64,000 nt of DNA from Campylorhamphus procurvoides (lineage: Eukaryota > Chordata > Aves > Passeriformes > Dendrocolaptidae): NCBI GenBank assembly GCA_013396655.1, contig WBMV01006439.1:248001-312000 (forward strand), in the 5' to 3' direction. A program made the translations under genes and the position numbers. Numbering within the stretch: position 1 is the stretch's first letter; every line of letters begins with the position of its first letter. The notes below the pieces were generated by a model. It searched no databases, was not told the DNA's origin, and was given only the letters and a program-made list of their open reading frames with translations. Shown piece after piece: positions 54,801 through 64,000 of the stretch.

Positions 54801-55632
54801 TCAAAAAAAAAAAAGCCTTAGGTTTTATCAGAAAACTTGTGAGCATACCGAAATAGTTCAAAAGAACAGGAGGGATGAAATATAATAGGAAGCAGTTGTT
54901 GAACGTAAAGCAGATCCAGTGTTTGATCCATATATTTCAATCACATAAGGAAAAGAGAAAAAAAAAAGTTTCTTTCCCCTCACACTTTCCTATATCAGTC
55001 CTGGAAACATTCAACTCCCAGAGCTACGCCTGTGTTCAGTTCCACATGGTGTCAATACAGCCATCCACATTTCATGAGTAAAGCAGCATGACCTCCAGAC
55101 GAGGCAATTGAACAGAATTAGCCACAACTAATTGAAAGTCTTCCTGTTTACTTTAAAGCCCTTATCTCAATCTGCTTTGAAAACGTAATCGAAAATTAAT
55201 ACGACTAATATAGAAGATCTTTCAGTGACAAGCGATTAAAAACAAATGTGAGAAGTCCCCCAGCTATTTTCACAGTTTTAGAAAGCTGACATAATTTATG
55301 CCTTTCCCATAAAAGTTAAGTCACCGAAGTACCCTTCGCGCCACCGGCACCTGGGCCGGCGCTCCCGCGGTTCGCGCCCCGCGGAGCCGGAGCCGGCAGC
55401 GGACGGAGCGCCGCGGGCGGCTCTGCCGACACACAGCTCAGCCCCAGCCCGCTCATCACTGGACGTTCCCCGAGAAAGTCAACAGAACTTTCTTCCTCGC
55501 CCTCTCCGGCCCTGAGCAGCGCCCCCGGGCCCGATTTCACCGCGCTCGTACCGCCGCCGCCCGCCCCGGGCCGCTGTCCCGCTGACAGCCCGGCCGCGGC
55601 CCCGGCCCCTCCCGCGCCCCGCGCGCCCCTCG
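48875..55632 (-). other. LRIG3: LRIG3 intron 1 (visible part)
   Basis: Unique AT-rich sequence between exon 2 and the gap. A more GC-rich patch lies at about 50870-51130. The last 300 bases belong to the CpG island. The true 5' border cannot be set without exon 1. Confidence 0.6.
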
Positions 55633-56060
55633 NNNNNNNNNNNNNNNNNNNNNNNNNNNNNNNNNNNNNNNNNNNNNNNNNNNNNNNNNNNNNNNNNNNN
55701 NNNNNNNNNNNNNNNNNNNNNNNNNNNNNNNNNNNNNNNNNNNNNNNNNNNNNNNNNNNNNNNNNNNNNNNNNNNNNNNNNNNNNNNNNNNNNNNNNNNN
55801 NNNNNNNNNNNNNNNNNNNNNNNGCCCCGCTGCCCGCCAGGTCCGGCCCGAGCGGCCGCGCAAGGCCGGCCCCGCAGCAGGGCGGGCGGTGCTGCGGGAC
55901 CTTCCCGCGGGCTCCCCGTGTGCGGGCGGTGGGCCGTGCGTGCCCAGGCGGCACCCAGCGCGCTCGGGTCCGGTGAGAAGGCACGGGCACCGTGGCCTTG
56001 CTCGTGCCGGATTTCCCTTTGCCGTCGCACCAATTAGCGCGTGTCATGGCAATCCAGAAG
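55318..56060 (-). promoter_or_regulatory. LRIG3: CpG island, likely LRIG3 promoter and exon 1 region
   Basis: An abrupt shift from AT-rich DNA to very GC- and CpG-rich sequence, the only such block in the window. It lies upstream of exon 2, where the gene's 5' end should be. The readable flanks contain no N-terminal LRR cap (no CPxxCxC-type pattern in any minus-strand frame) and no clear signal peptide. No TATA box is evident. The island role is inferred from composition and position. Confidence 0.75.
55633..55823. other. Assembly gap (191 N), probable site of exon 1
   Basis: A run of 191 undetermined bases in the densest GC part of the island, a common failure point of short-read assemblies. 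LRIG3 exon 1 should encode roughly 79 residues (about 240 bases), slightly more than the gap as drawn, so the gap length may be an estimate. Confidence 0.9.
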
Positions 56061-59000
56061 CTGGTCCAGAGGCCCCAAAGGGTTCCCAGCCAAGCCTGGG
56101 GTAACTAGCATGTAAAGGTGAGGTGAGGTTAACTCCTGCCTTCCGGGTCCTACATGGCTAGTCCAGACACCGTAATTAAGCCCATTATGTTCCCCACAGG
56201 ATCCCAGCTCCAAAGGTTCAGAGGAGTGGGCAGGGCATGCAGATTCCACATCTCTGAGGTAATCTATGTAATTTAAGGAAATACCTATTGTTAAAGTTCC
56301 ATATGTAAGGCCCGGGACCCTGCAATGGATTCAATTATTGTAGTATTCAAACACCCTTACTCCCTAACAGCTGCCATCAAACTCCTCACGAACACTGTGC
56401 TTTCCATCCCACCTTAATGCTTCCCCTGAAAGATTGTGAACATCTTAGGCACTGAACCTGGAACCTCAAAAGTCTGACAGTTCCAGTATCAAGATCTGTA
56501 AGGCTGAAACTTTATCTCTGTGTTTGTTTCCTTGTGTATCTCAGAACACGGGGATTTTGTTAAAGAAAACTGCTTTTTAGTCAAGAATCATGAATTTGCA
56601 AGCCAAGCAGGTGAGTCCTGAGTAAGCGAACATTCACATGCCCCTGTCAACATGACTGTTCAGGTGCATAGGGTGTGCAGAGCTGTGTAGTGTTTTGTCA
56701 GCTTGTCCTCCATTGACCACTGGTGCTCCTTATGGAAATTACTGTGGGAAAACAAACACTGCAGGAGCGCACATTTTTTTCCCCCTATAAAAGCAAGCAA
56801 GTAAAGAAAGAAAATTTTTTGTTGTGAATGAAGACTGTCCTGGCAGTATTGGCATGTCAATATTTCAGCTTCTTTTCCAGCCTTTTTCCTTTGGAATATG
56901 TTAGGGTGACATTAAATCAACAAAGCCTGTGAAACACTGAACTGTTCTAAAGAGACAGTGGGACCATGCCAAAATGCCAAATACCTGTTCCCATCAAAGA
57001 TAGTGGGAAAGCTTCCTTCTCTTTCTCAAGTGCTGGCATTTGTTCTAGCTGTCCAGTTGTTTCACACCTTTACTCCAAGGTACAGAGACACTTGAACATG
57101 TGTTCGTATTTAGGTAAGATATGATACTTGCTACTTTTGCGAAGTGATCAAAAATTCGAAAGGAAGATCTTTGTGTTTATGTCGTTCCAGGCAATTATTG
57201 AACAATCTACTAAATTTAAAATGGATCTGAAGTAACTAAGCCTTGTACTACGGTTCCCAGAGTGCACAGCAAAAGGCCTCAATTATCTGGGAAAAGTGAG
57301 CTTGTCTTATCTTGAGTGTTGACAAGGGTGGTGATTCACTAGTAGGTGGCAACAGTCATTAAGCTGCCAGTTTAAATATTCAAAGAAAAGAAAAATTAGA
57401 AACAAAGGATTTTGAACTTATTTTATCATAGCAGTCAGTAATAAATACAGTGCATATGTGAACTATGAAAACAAGAAAGAATCTGAGAGACAAAGGCAGA
57501 GAAAAAAAGATGAAATGGGCAGGAACTTCTCGTTTTTTGATTTTGAAAACCACTCATGCAGTCAGGGAATACTGTGCCCTTGAAAAACGTAATGCATATT
57601 TAGTGCTAGTAATATATGAAGCTGTTTTAAATTAAGCAAGGTAAATCAATTCAGAAAATTAATCCATTTGTCTTTGCAGCTTCTTTTATCAAAATGCTCA
57701 GTAAAACATTTTTAAATTGATTATATTATGAATCCTAAAATTCTTATATGCTGCACTTCAAAGTCCATGACAGAAAGTCCTTCTTCCCACAGGGAGATTT
57801 GCTGTCTTCAAAAGCCTCAGGGACTGATTCTGTATCTCATATGAACACTGCAAGCACTGTCAGACCCTGATTCCAGGGGTCTCTTCATTGTTAGTTTTAG
57901 ATTGAGAGTGCATTGTGACTGTACATAAGGAAATACAAATCTCTCCTTCACAGGTTTGGCTAGACTATATCTGTCCTAAGTAAGCTTATATCAAAATAAG
58001 AGGTGTCCCACTACTCTACCCTGTTATCTCCACATGTAGCAAGGGACTTCTGCCGACCCTTGTTTGGCATTAGCATTAGTGTAAATGCACATTCAGCAGA
58101 ATTAGGGGACTGATTGGACTGAAACCCCTTAAAAAGGAGTAACACCACACACACACTTTAATTCTGAGTTGGAATAATTTCCTTGTCCTAGCTGCACAAG
58201 GAAGGTGGTTATGCAAAGGCAGGCCCTTTCCCTGGCAGCTTGGATATAGGTCAGCCTGAGGGGATAGTGTTGAGGAGGGGGAAGCATGGCTGCAGAGAAA
58301 AATTCTTGTAAAACTAGACCCTCAAGCTCTCTCCTTGGCTAATGAGATTAGTTTCCTCCACAAAACTACCAAGCATAGTAGTCTGGGTGAGTTGGGAGTT
58401 GAGGAAAGGAGGTCGCGTAGAGATCTGTAGACCATTTTTTGGGATATTACAGCTTGATTCTAATGGTGTCATTTTCAGTCTCTGATTATTTTAAATCAGA
58501 TAAACAGGGGTTTACAGATTCAAGTCCAAACATATGTTGTTTAAAATATGTATTCACTTGAGGCAAAAGACACACCCAGAAGCTAAGTATGAGATTTTTT
58601 TTTTGCATATTATTAACGCACTGAAATCTGACTGCTTTCAAGTAACCTACCCCAGAAAAGGTCAGCCCTAAATCAGACTGGGTTTAGTAGATTATTTAAA
58701 ATAATACTAAAATAATCTAAAATAATTTAAGATACTGTATATTTTCTGTTCAGAGTTCATATTAAAATGTCTTTTATAACATAAGAGTTTGCTTAATCTA
58801 AATACAGGTTTTTGTTCAGTTTTTAAAGGAGTCGCAAGCCACTAAATCAGACAATTACATATAGTTGTATGTAGTTACATATAGTTAAATCTGCCGAATT
58901 TATGTCAGAAGGTCAGAAGGAGTGAACAGTTGCATTTACTAAATGATTTTGTCCATTAAAGTCATGTCAGGAATTAAAATCCCCTTGTACTTCTGGATCA

Positions 59001-61903
59001 CCCTGTAATCCAGGTCTGTGTCCAGTATTCATTTTGGATTTTCCACTTTTTATGGGTAAATAAAGTGATTTGTGTAGTATTCAGCAGCAAAAAGTAGAAG
59101 CAAAGGTGAACAACATTGCTTATACTTTGACACATCTCAGTTCTGATAGAGTGGTACAGAAACTAGTGGCCCACCTATTTACTTTCCTATCAGTAAATGA
59201 CCCTATAGGAGTATTGGCAGAACTAATGTCCTATCTAGTTATTCCTAAACTTTCACAGTTTCATTTTATTTCCAGTCAAAGAAAATGTTTAAGGTTGTCT
59301 GGGAGAAGGAAATGAAGAGTTCATCCTCTCAAGATCATTACTTTCTATTGCAAGTTCTACAATTTATCCCTTTTTTTTTTTTTTTTTTAAGGCTAACAAA
59401 ACTTCTTACTAAAGCCAGAGCTGAAGGGAGAGATAAGCTAGTGAAACCCATCCTACTTAAAAACAAAAGTGGAAGAGGACATGCTTTTTTGTGAAGGTTA
59501 CTTGCATACGTGAAATAACTTGCAATAGGCAAGAGAAAGTTTTGCCTCAGGCACCTGTCTGGAAGTTACCAGACAGTCCCACAAAAACTCCCTATTGGAT
59601 GCAGAAGACCCTTTTCCCTTCTTTGCTTTGTGTGTAAGCAAGAATCCCATACAATATTGTGGAATATTTTTCATGGAAATTACTCTAAATGCAGAGCTTT
59701 CCCGCATTCCTTCTGCCTATTTGGTGTAGCAACTGATATTTAGTTTATGGTAGCACTGAGGCTTGATGACCATTTATTTCAATCACTGTGATTAACCATT
59801 GCAATTTCACTTGCATTTGATGAAAGTAATTGTGAATCTTCTACCAGTGTGTCATAAGTCTGTGGTGAATATTCCAAGGTGCATACAGAAATTTATTTTT
59901 GGTAGTAATTATACTTGACTTTATGTGATCCAACAGTGAAACCATGAAAACCAAATTATGAATAATTGAATGCACTGATTACAACCAGAAAAACCATATG
60001 AACTCTTTCTGAAAACTTGGCCTAGGGCAGAAAATGTTCAGCTTTTATAGAATTCATCCAAACAGTGTTTGCCACCGTTACAAATGAACTTAAAACATCC
60101 TAAGGCAATCCACATTAGTGACGATTGCTAATGTCTTCAAGTCATGTCCTGCATGGGGCTAAGTGGGAAGTTAAGTGCATGATTGGAAGGACAATTAAAC
60201 AATCAACATCTACAATGCTGTAACTTCAAAGAGAAACAAAGAAGACTTAGTTTTATATCATTAGGAACACTCAAGGTGAAATGTTGTCAATTTGAATAAA
60301 AATAAATAGATGTAATTTCAGGATGGTGCTACTGTAATAAAACACCTGCCAGGTCTGTAATACCCGTTGTTTTAGTTTGTTGGGGGGTTTTAAATAAGTA
60401 AACGTTTTGTGGTAAGAAAGATCAAGAAGTGGCCAAAAAGGGAATCTGAGAGGTGCTCTGTCAGACCTAGTAGTGGCTCTCACAGACAGTAATTTCTTCA
60501 GCACTTTTCTGCTCCCCTTCCTTGGGGTTGGGGCTTATGATACTAGAAGTTCAAACATATACTTTTTGCAACAGGGAGAAAGAAAAATTTCTGCCAGAAG
60601 AGAACGTGCTTGAAGGCTGTTATTTGCATAGTCAGAGGCCGATTTGGTGAGATTTTTGTCAATGTGGTGCAGCCCCCAGTGCAGCCCCCATGTTAAGTAT
60701 TCACCACTTTTAGGTGTGTAACTCTTATTGAAGTCAACTTCTTAAGAATCTGACAGTGAGAAATCAATGGGAGTTATGTCCTAAATCTTTGAAGAATTTG
60801 TGTCTGATTGTCTGTTCCCGGGGGAGAACAAACTGCAGCTGGGACTCATCTTGTGTAATTTTAGCAATTTGGAAGTTTGCTATCTATTCTAAAGCAGTTG
60901 TATTGTCTTCTTCTGTAGTCAGTGGGGGAAGACACATCCAGGGAGTGATTACTACCTTTCTGAAATATGCAATCAAAGCATTTAGAATGATTCAGTTTCT
61001 GGATGATTTTCTCGATTGACTAGAAAAAGTCTTATGACTAGTTTAGGCTAGACCCTGGATTGTCGGATGATTCCCAGTCTAAGGGTTCAAACATACACAT
61101 TAAATAACTAAATAAATATAGAAGCATAGTTCTCAAACTTTTTTTTTTCTATAATAGGTGCCTTAAATATAATTCTAAATTTTATCACAAATACGAATTG
61201 TGGTTTTTATTATAGCCCTATTAGAGTTTGCTTTGTTTTCTGCTGATGTAACAAGTTTATTAACTGTTTGTTGATTGATGAAATCTTACAAGATTTAGTA
61301 AAACAAAGAGAAAGCATGAGTGCTATGTGTAAGTGAAATATCATGTACAATTACAAAATGAGTACTGTGTGGAGAAAGATCTAGTAATGCATCACAAACT
61401 AAGTAAGTACTTGTAAACAACAAAACATCATAAAAGGCATTTTGGAGTATACCCGTTGGAGTTTTCTGTGTGAGAGAAAGAAGTAATATTCTGGTGAGGG
61501 CTGAGATGAAGTATTACATCCCATTTGGGGGTCAGATATAACAGAAGAGGAGTGGAGAGGACTACAGAAGGCTGGTAGCAAGCTCAGGAAGACACAGTTT
61601 TCAGCTCCCTCGAAATGAACACCCAGTGTCGCAGTGCAGCGAACAGCACTTGAGATTTTGCACAAAGTTATCCCATTGCCATCATTGGGAAATCAGTGAA
61701 TCATAGCAGACTGTAGCGTCGTCTGGACTTGCTCCCTCCCTTCTGCTGTCTGGTGCCTCTTGCTTTCCCAATTATTATATAAAACAAAATAAGCAAGCAC
61801 TATCCTAGTAAGAAGTTGACCTAACACACATTGCACCACTTCCATAGCTGCTCAAGTGGTTACTTGCAATATCTGTGTTTGCCAATAAAGTCTAACTTTC
61901 TGA
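56061..61903. other. Intergenic upstream of LRIG3
   Basis: AT-rich unique sequence beyond the CpG island. There is a poly-T tract at 59371 and a small imperfect tandem around 58855-58890 (repeating 'acatatagtt'). No divergent gene starting at the island was recognised on the plus strand. Confidence 0.7.
59371..59388. repeat. Poly-T tract (18 T)
   Basis: Eighteen T followed by AA. No retrocopy was recognised on either side, so it is listed only as a homopolymer. Confidence 0.9.
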
Positions 61904-62176
61904 GCCGGAGCATCAAAGAGCAGGCTGGATCCGACAGCAGCAAAACAGCCTGTAGATCTGGATGAATTGGGTGGCAGCTACAGTCTAGCAGGATTTGCAA
62001 CCAACACCAGCCCTGTGCACCAGTTGGCCAGATTGGTGGACAATGGTCTGCGACATGTTCTTTGCTTTGATCTTGTTAATATGGAATCAGGAGAAACAGC
62101 AAGGGATACTGGTATGAATCCTGTTTATGGCTCTGACGCTTTTGGAGAACCTTATACAAGCAAAACTTTCTGTTAA
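61904..62176 (+). other. Unidentified 90-codon open frame
   Basis: Open between TGA at 61901-61903 and TAA at 62174-62176. The translation has balanced, protein-like composition, e.g. GGSYSLAGFATNTSP and GLRHVLCFDLVN, and carries NPVYGSDAF near its end. It has no ATG near the beginning; the first in-frame ATG is at 62081. No good splice acceptor or donor flanks it. I do not recognise the family. It could be an exon, a retrocopy remnant or chance. It is not annotated as a gene. Confidence 0.2.
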
Positions 62177-64000
62177 ATCTTTGATATTCAAACAACATGG
62201 TATGGGAAGTATCTGAAATGCCGATGTTACTTTCCAAATAGCCCTTTTAGCTGCCGGTGAACTCTGAGAAGCTGGGGTTTGTCCCTTTCCTAATGGTCAT
62301 AGCCCTTCTTTTGACCTTTAGTACCTTTGTGAAATGGATTTTCTGCTAGGGTAAGTGAAGAGAACCATCAGCACACATTTCCACAATGTTGTCAGTTGTG
62401 AAGTTCCTCCTTTGTTGTTTTACCTCCCAGGTTTAAAGCCTAGTCTTCTCTTCTTAGTAATTTCTCCCTTTCACTGGCGTCTCTGATCTAACAAAGGAAG
62501 TAGCAGTGCAGAGAGTTGCACATGTTGACTGTTGAAATACTTTCCTGGTTGTGTGCTGTCATGTCCAAAAAAGAAACTTTTGGTTCAGGGACTCTCCTAG
62601 CAGTTGTATTCTCTATTGCTGCTCAGCTTATGGAGATGAAATAAATAGGATGAAAGGGTGCAATACATTAGCATTGCTACAAGGCAAATAGTTTAGTGTA
62701 CAGTTCTCTTTTGACTGTACTGAGCTTAACATCAGAAAAAGCAACCTTCTAGAGAGACATCAACAACACTATCAGCACCCTACCACATCCTCAGTGGATA
62801 AGGAGACACAGTGTGGGGTATTGTATATCTTGGCCCACATGTACAGTGTCAAAATCAAAGCAGTACTACTACACACACACAAAATCAGGCTGCGCACAAG
62901 TCTGGTAGTGGTGATTAAGAAACCATGGCTTCCACCAAATTGCAGACACTCAATAATTGAATTATCTTCTGAATGATTTATAATAAACAAAGTCTCCATG
63001 AGGTTGGCTACGCTACAGCTACAGTATAAATTTCCCAATTTTGTTACAGGAAGAAAAAAAGAAGCTAGAAACTAAAGTAAACAGGAAGAGGTTTGCTGAT
63101 AATTTTAAAGTTTGGAAAAATTACGTCTTATTTTAATTGTAATGAAAAAAAAGTCCACCACAAATACACCACATTATCCACACTAATATTTTTTGTTCTG
63201 ATTTTTTGTTAGGAAAAAGCTGCTAATGATAAACACAAAATTACTTTTCTAGAATTTTGATAAAACCACACATGCCCTTACCGAGTACCACGTGTGAGTA
63301 ATATTTCAGTTATCCCTCTGATGTCACTGAAATGGAATTAAAAGTGCTGAAATTTTCAGTGATGGATATTTCACTGCAGCTGTGAGCAATGTGTGCCTCA
63401 GAGACTAATTCTCCTGGGGCAATGTTAAACCCTTGGACTTGCATCTTATTAGTAAAATAATACTATTTAAAGATAGTGTCAAAAGAGATCTAGCAAAAAA
63501 GATTAGCCTTGTGTGTATTTCGGTTAATATATAATCTCATAAATTGTAAATAAATGTGCTTTTTACAAACATATGACTGCATGTAGCATAAAATACACCA
63601 TAAAGTATGTTAAAATAAGATCAACAAGAAGAGAGCAGAGTTAAAACTAAAACCATAATCTCTTACATGTCTTTTGAAAATATGGTAATGTCTAAAAAAA
63701 GGCCAGTTAAATATGAAGCAGTAGATTTTTAAATTTTTAAGTATAGCTGCCTGAATTCTTTTGCATCTCTTAAACTTACTCTGATGCTTTCCAAATATTT
63801 CATTCTCTAATTTAATTTTTCTAAACAGATGTTTTAAAATTAAGTGTATAATTAATTATAAAATATGTAAATGCAGTTAACAGAAATGAATCATTCTACT
63901 GAAGGAGCTAGTATTGACTACTTTGCAAATGCAAACCATCCTTCATTGTTGTCATCTTTATTTAGTAGCATACACTGATTTCCAGAGCTGAAACAGACTA
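62177..64000. other. Intergenic, window end
   Basis: AT-rich unique sequence. No gene, RNA or named repeat recognised. Confidence 0.7.

Noticed and set aside
54749..54801. Small hairpin-like region with repeated CTAAG words
   Set aside because: The arms are interrupted and short; no microRNA-like stem could be drawn.
55316..56047. Long minus-strand open frames crossing the N run
   Set aside because: They are open only because the N bases contain no stops and the flanks are GC-rich. They show no N-terminal LRR cap or any domain.
1..64000. CRISPR arrays, operons, phage or bacterial mobile systems
   Set aside because: The window is intron-rich vertebrate DNA; no regularly spaced repeats or compact gene strings are present.

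Overview
The window is vertebrate nuclear DNA: AT-rich, intron-rich, with sparse short exons bounded by canonical GT/AG sites. It is most likely from a bird. Three CR1 LINE fragments are present (8.4-9.3 kb, 27.6 kb, 46.1 kb). A short SINE at 39.9 kb joins a tRNA-Ile-like head to a CR1-like tail, an architecture known to me from passerine birds (the TguSINE1 type), so a songbird is my best guess.

Only one protein-coding gene can be supported: LRIG3 (leucine-rich repeats and immunoglobulin-like domains 3), on the minus strand. Exons 2 to 19 were placed by hand from 48874 down to the stop codon at 17008. All 18 exons join in frame with GT donors and AG acceptors and give 1041 visible residues. 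In order these are the LRR array, a C-terminal LRR cap, three Ig-like domains, one transmembrane helix and a cytoplasmic tail of about 288 residues ending DLDT. Exon 1 (signal peptide and N-terminal LRR cap) is not visible. A CpG-rich island at about 55318-56060 marks the likely promoter, and a 191-base run of N (55633-55823) inside it most likely hides exon 1. Two possible poly(A) signals lie at 16854 and 16571.

Layout: 1-16550, intergenic DNA 3' of LRIG3 with one CR1 and an AC microsatellite; 16555-48874, LRIG3 exons 19 to 2, including a 13 kb intron 3 that holds the SINE, a CR1 and a palindrome/direct-repeat cluster; 48875-55632, intron 1; 55318-56060, CpG island with gap; 56061-64000, upstream intergenic DNA with no recognisable gene, only one unidentified 90-codon open frame at 61904-62176.

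I found no convincing new biological system. The observations most worth checking are an 87-base intron 17 that is open and in frame, so its retention would add 29 residues to the tail; the SINE as a lineage marker; the missing exon 1; the unidentified open frame; and the intron 3 palindrome.
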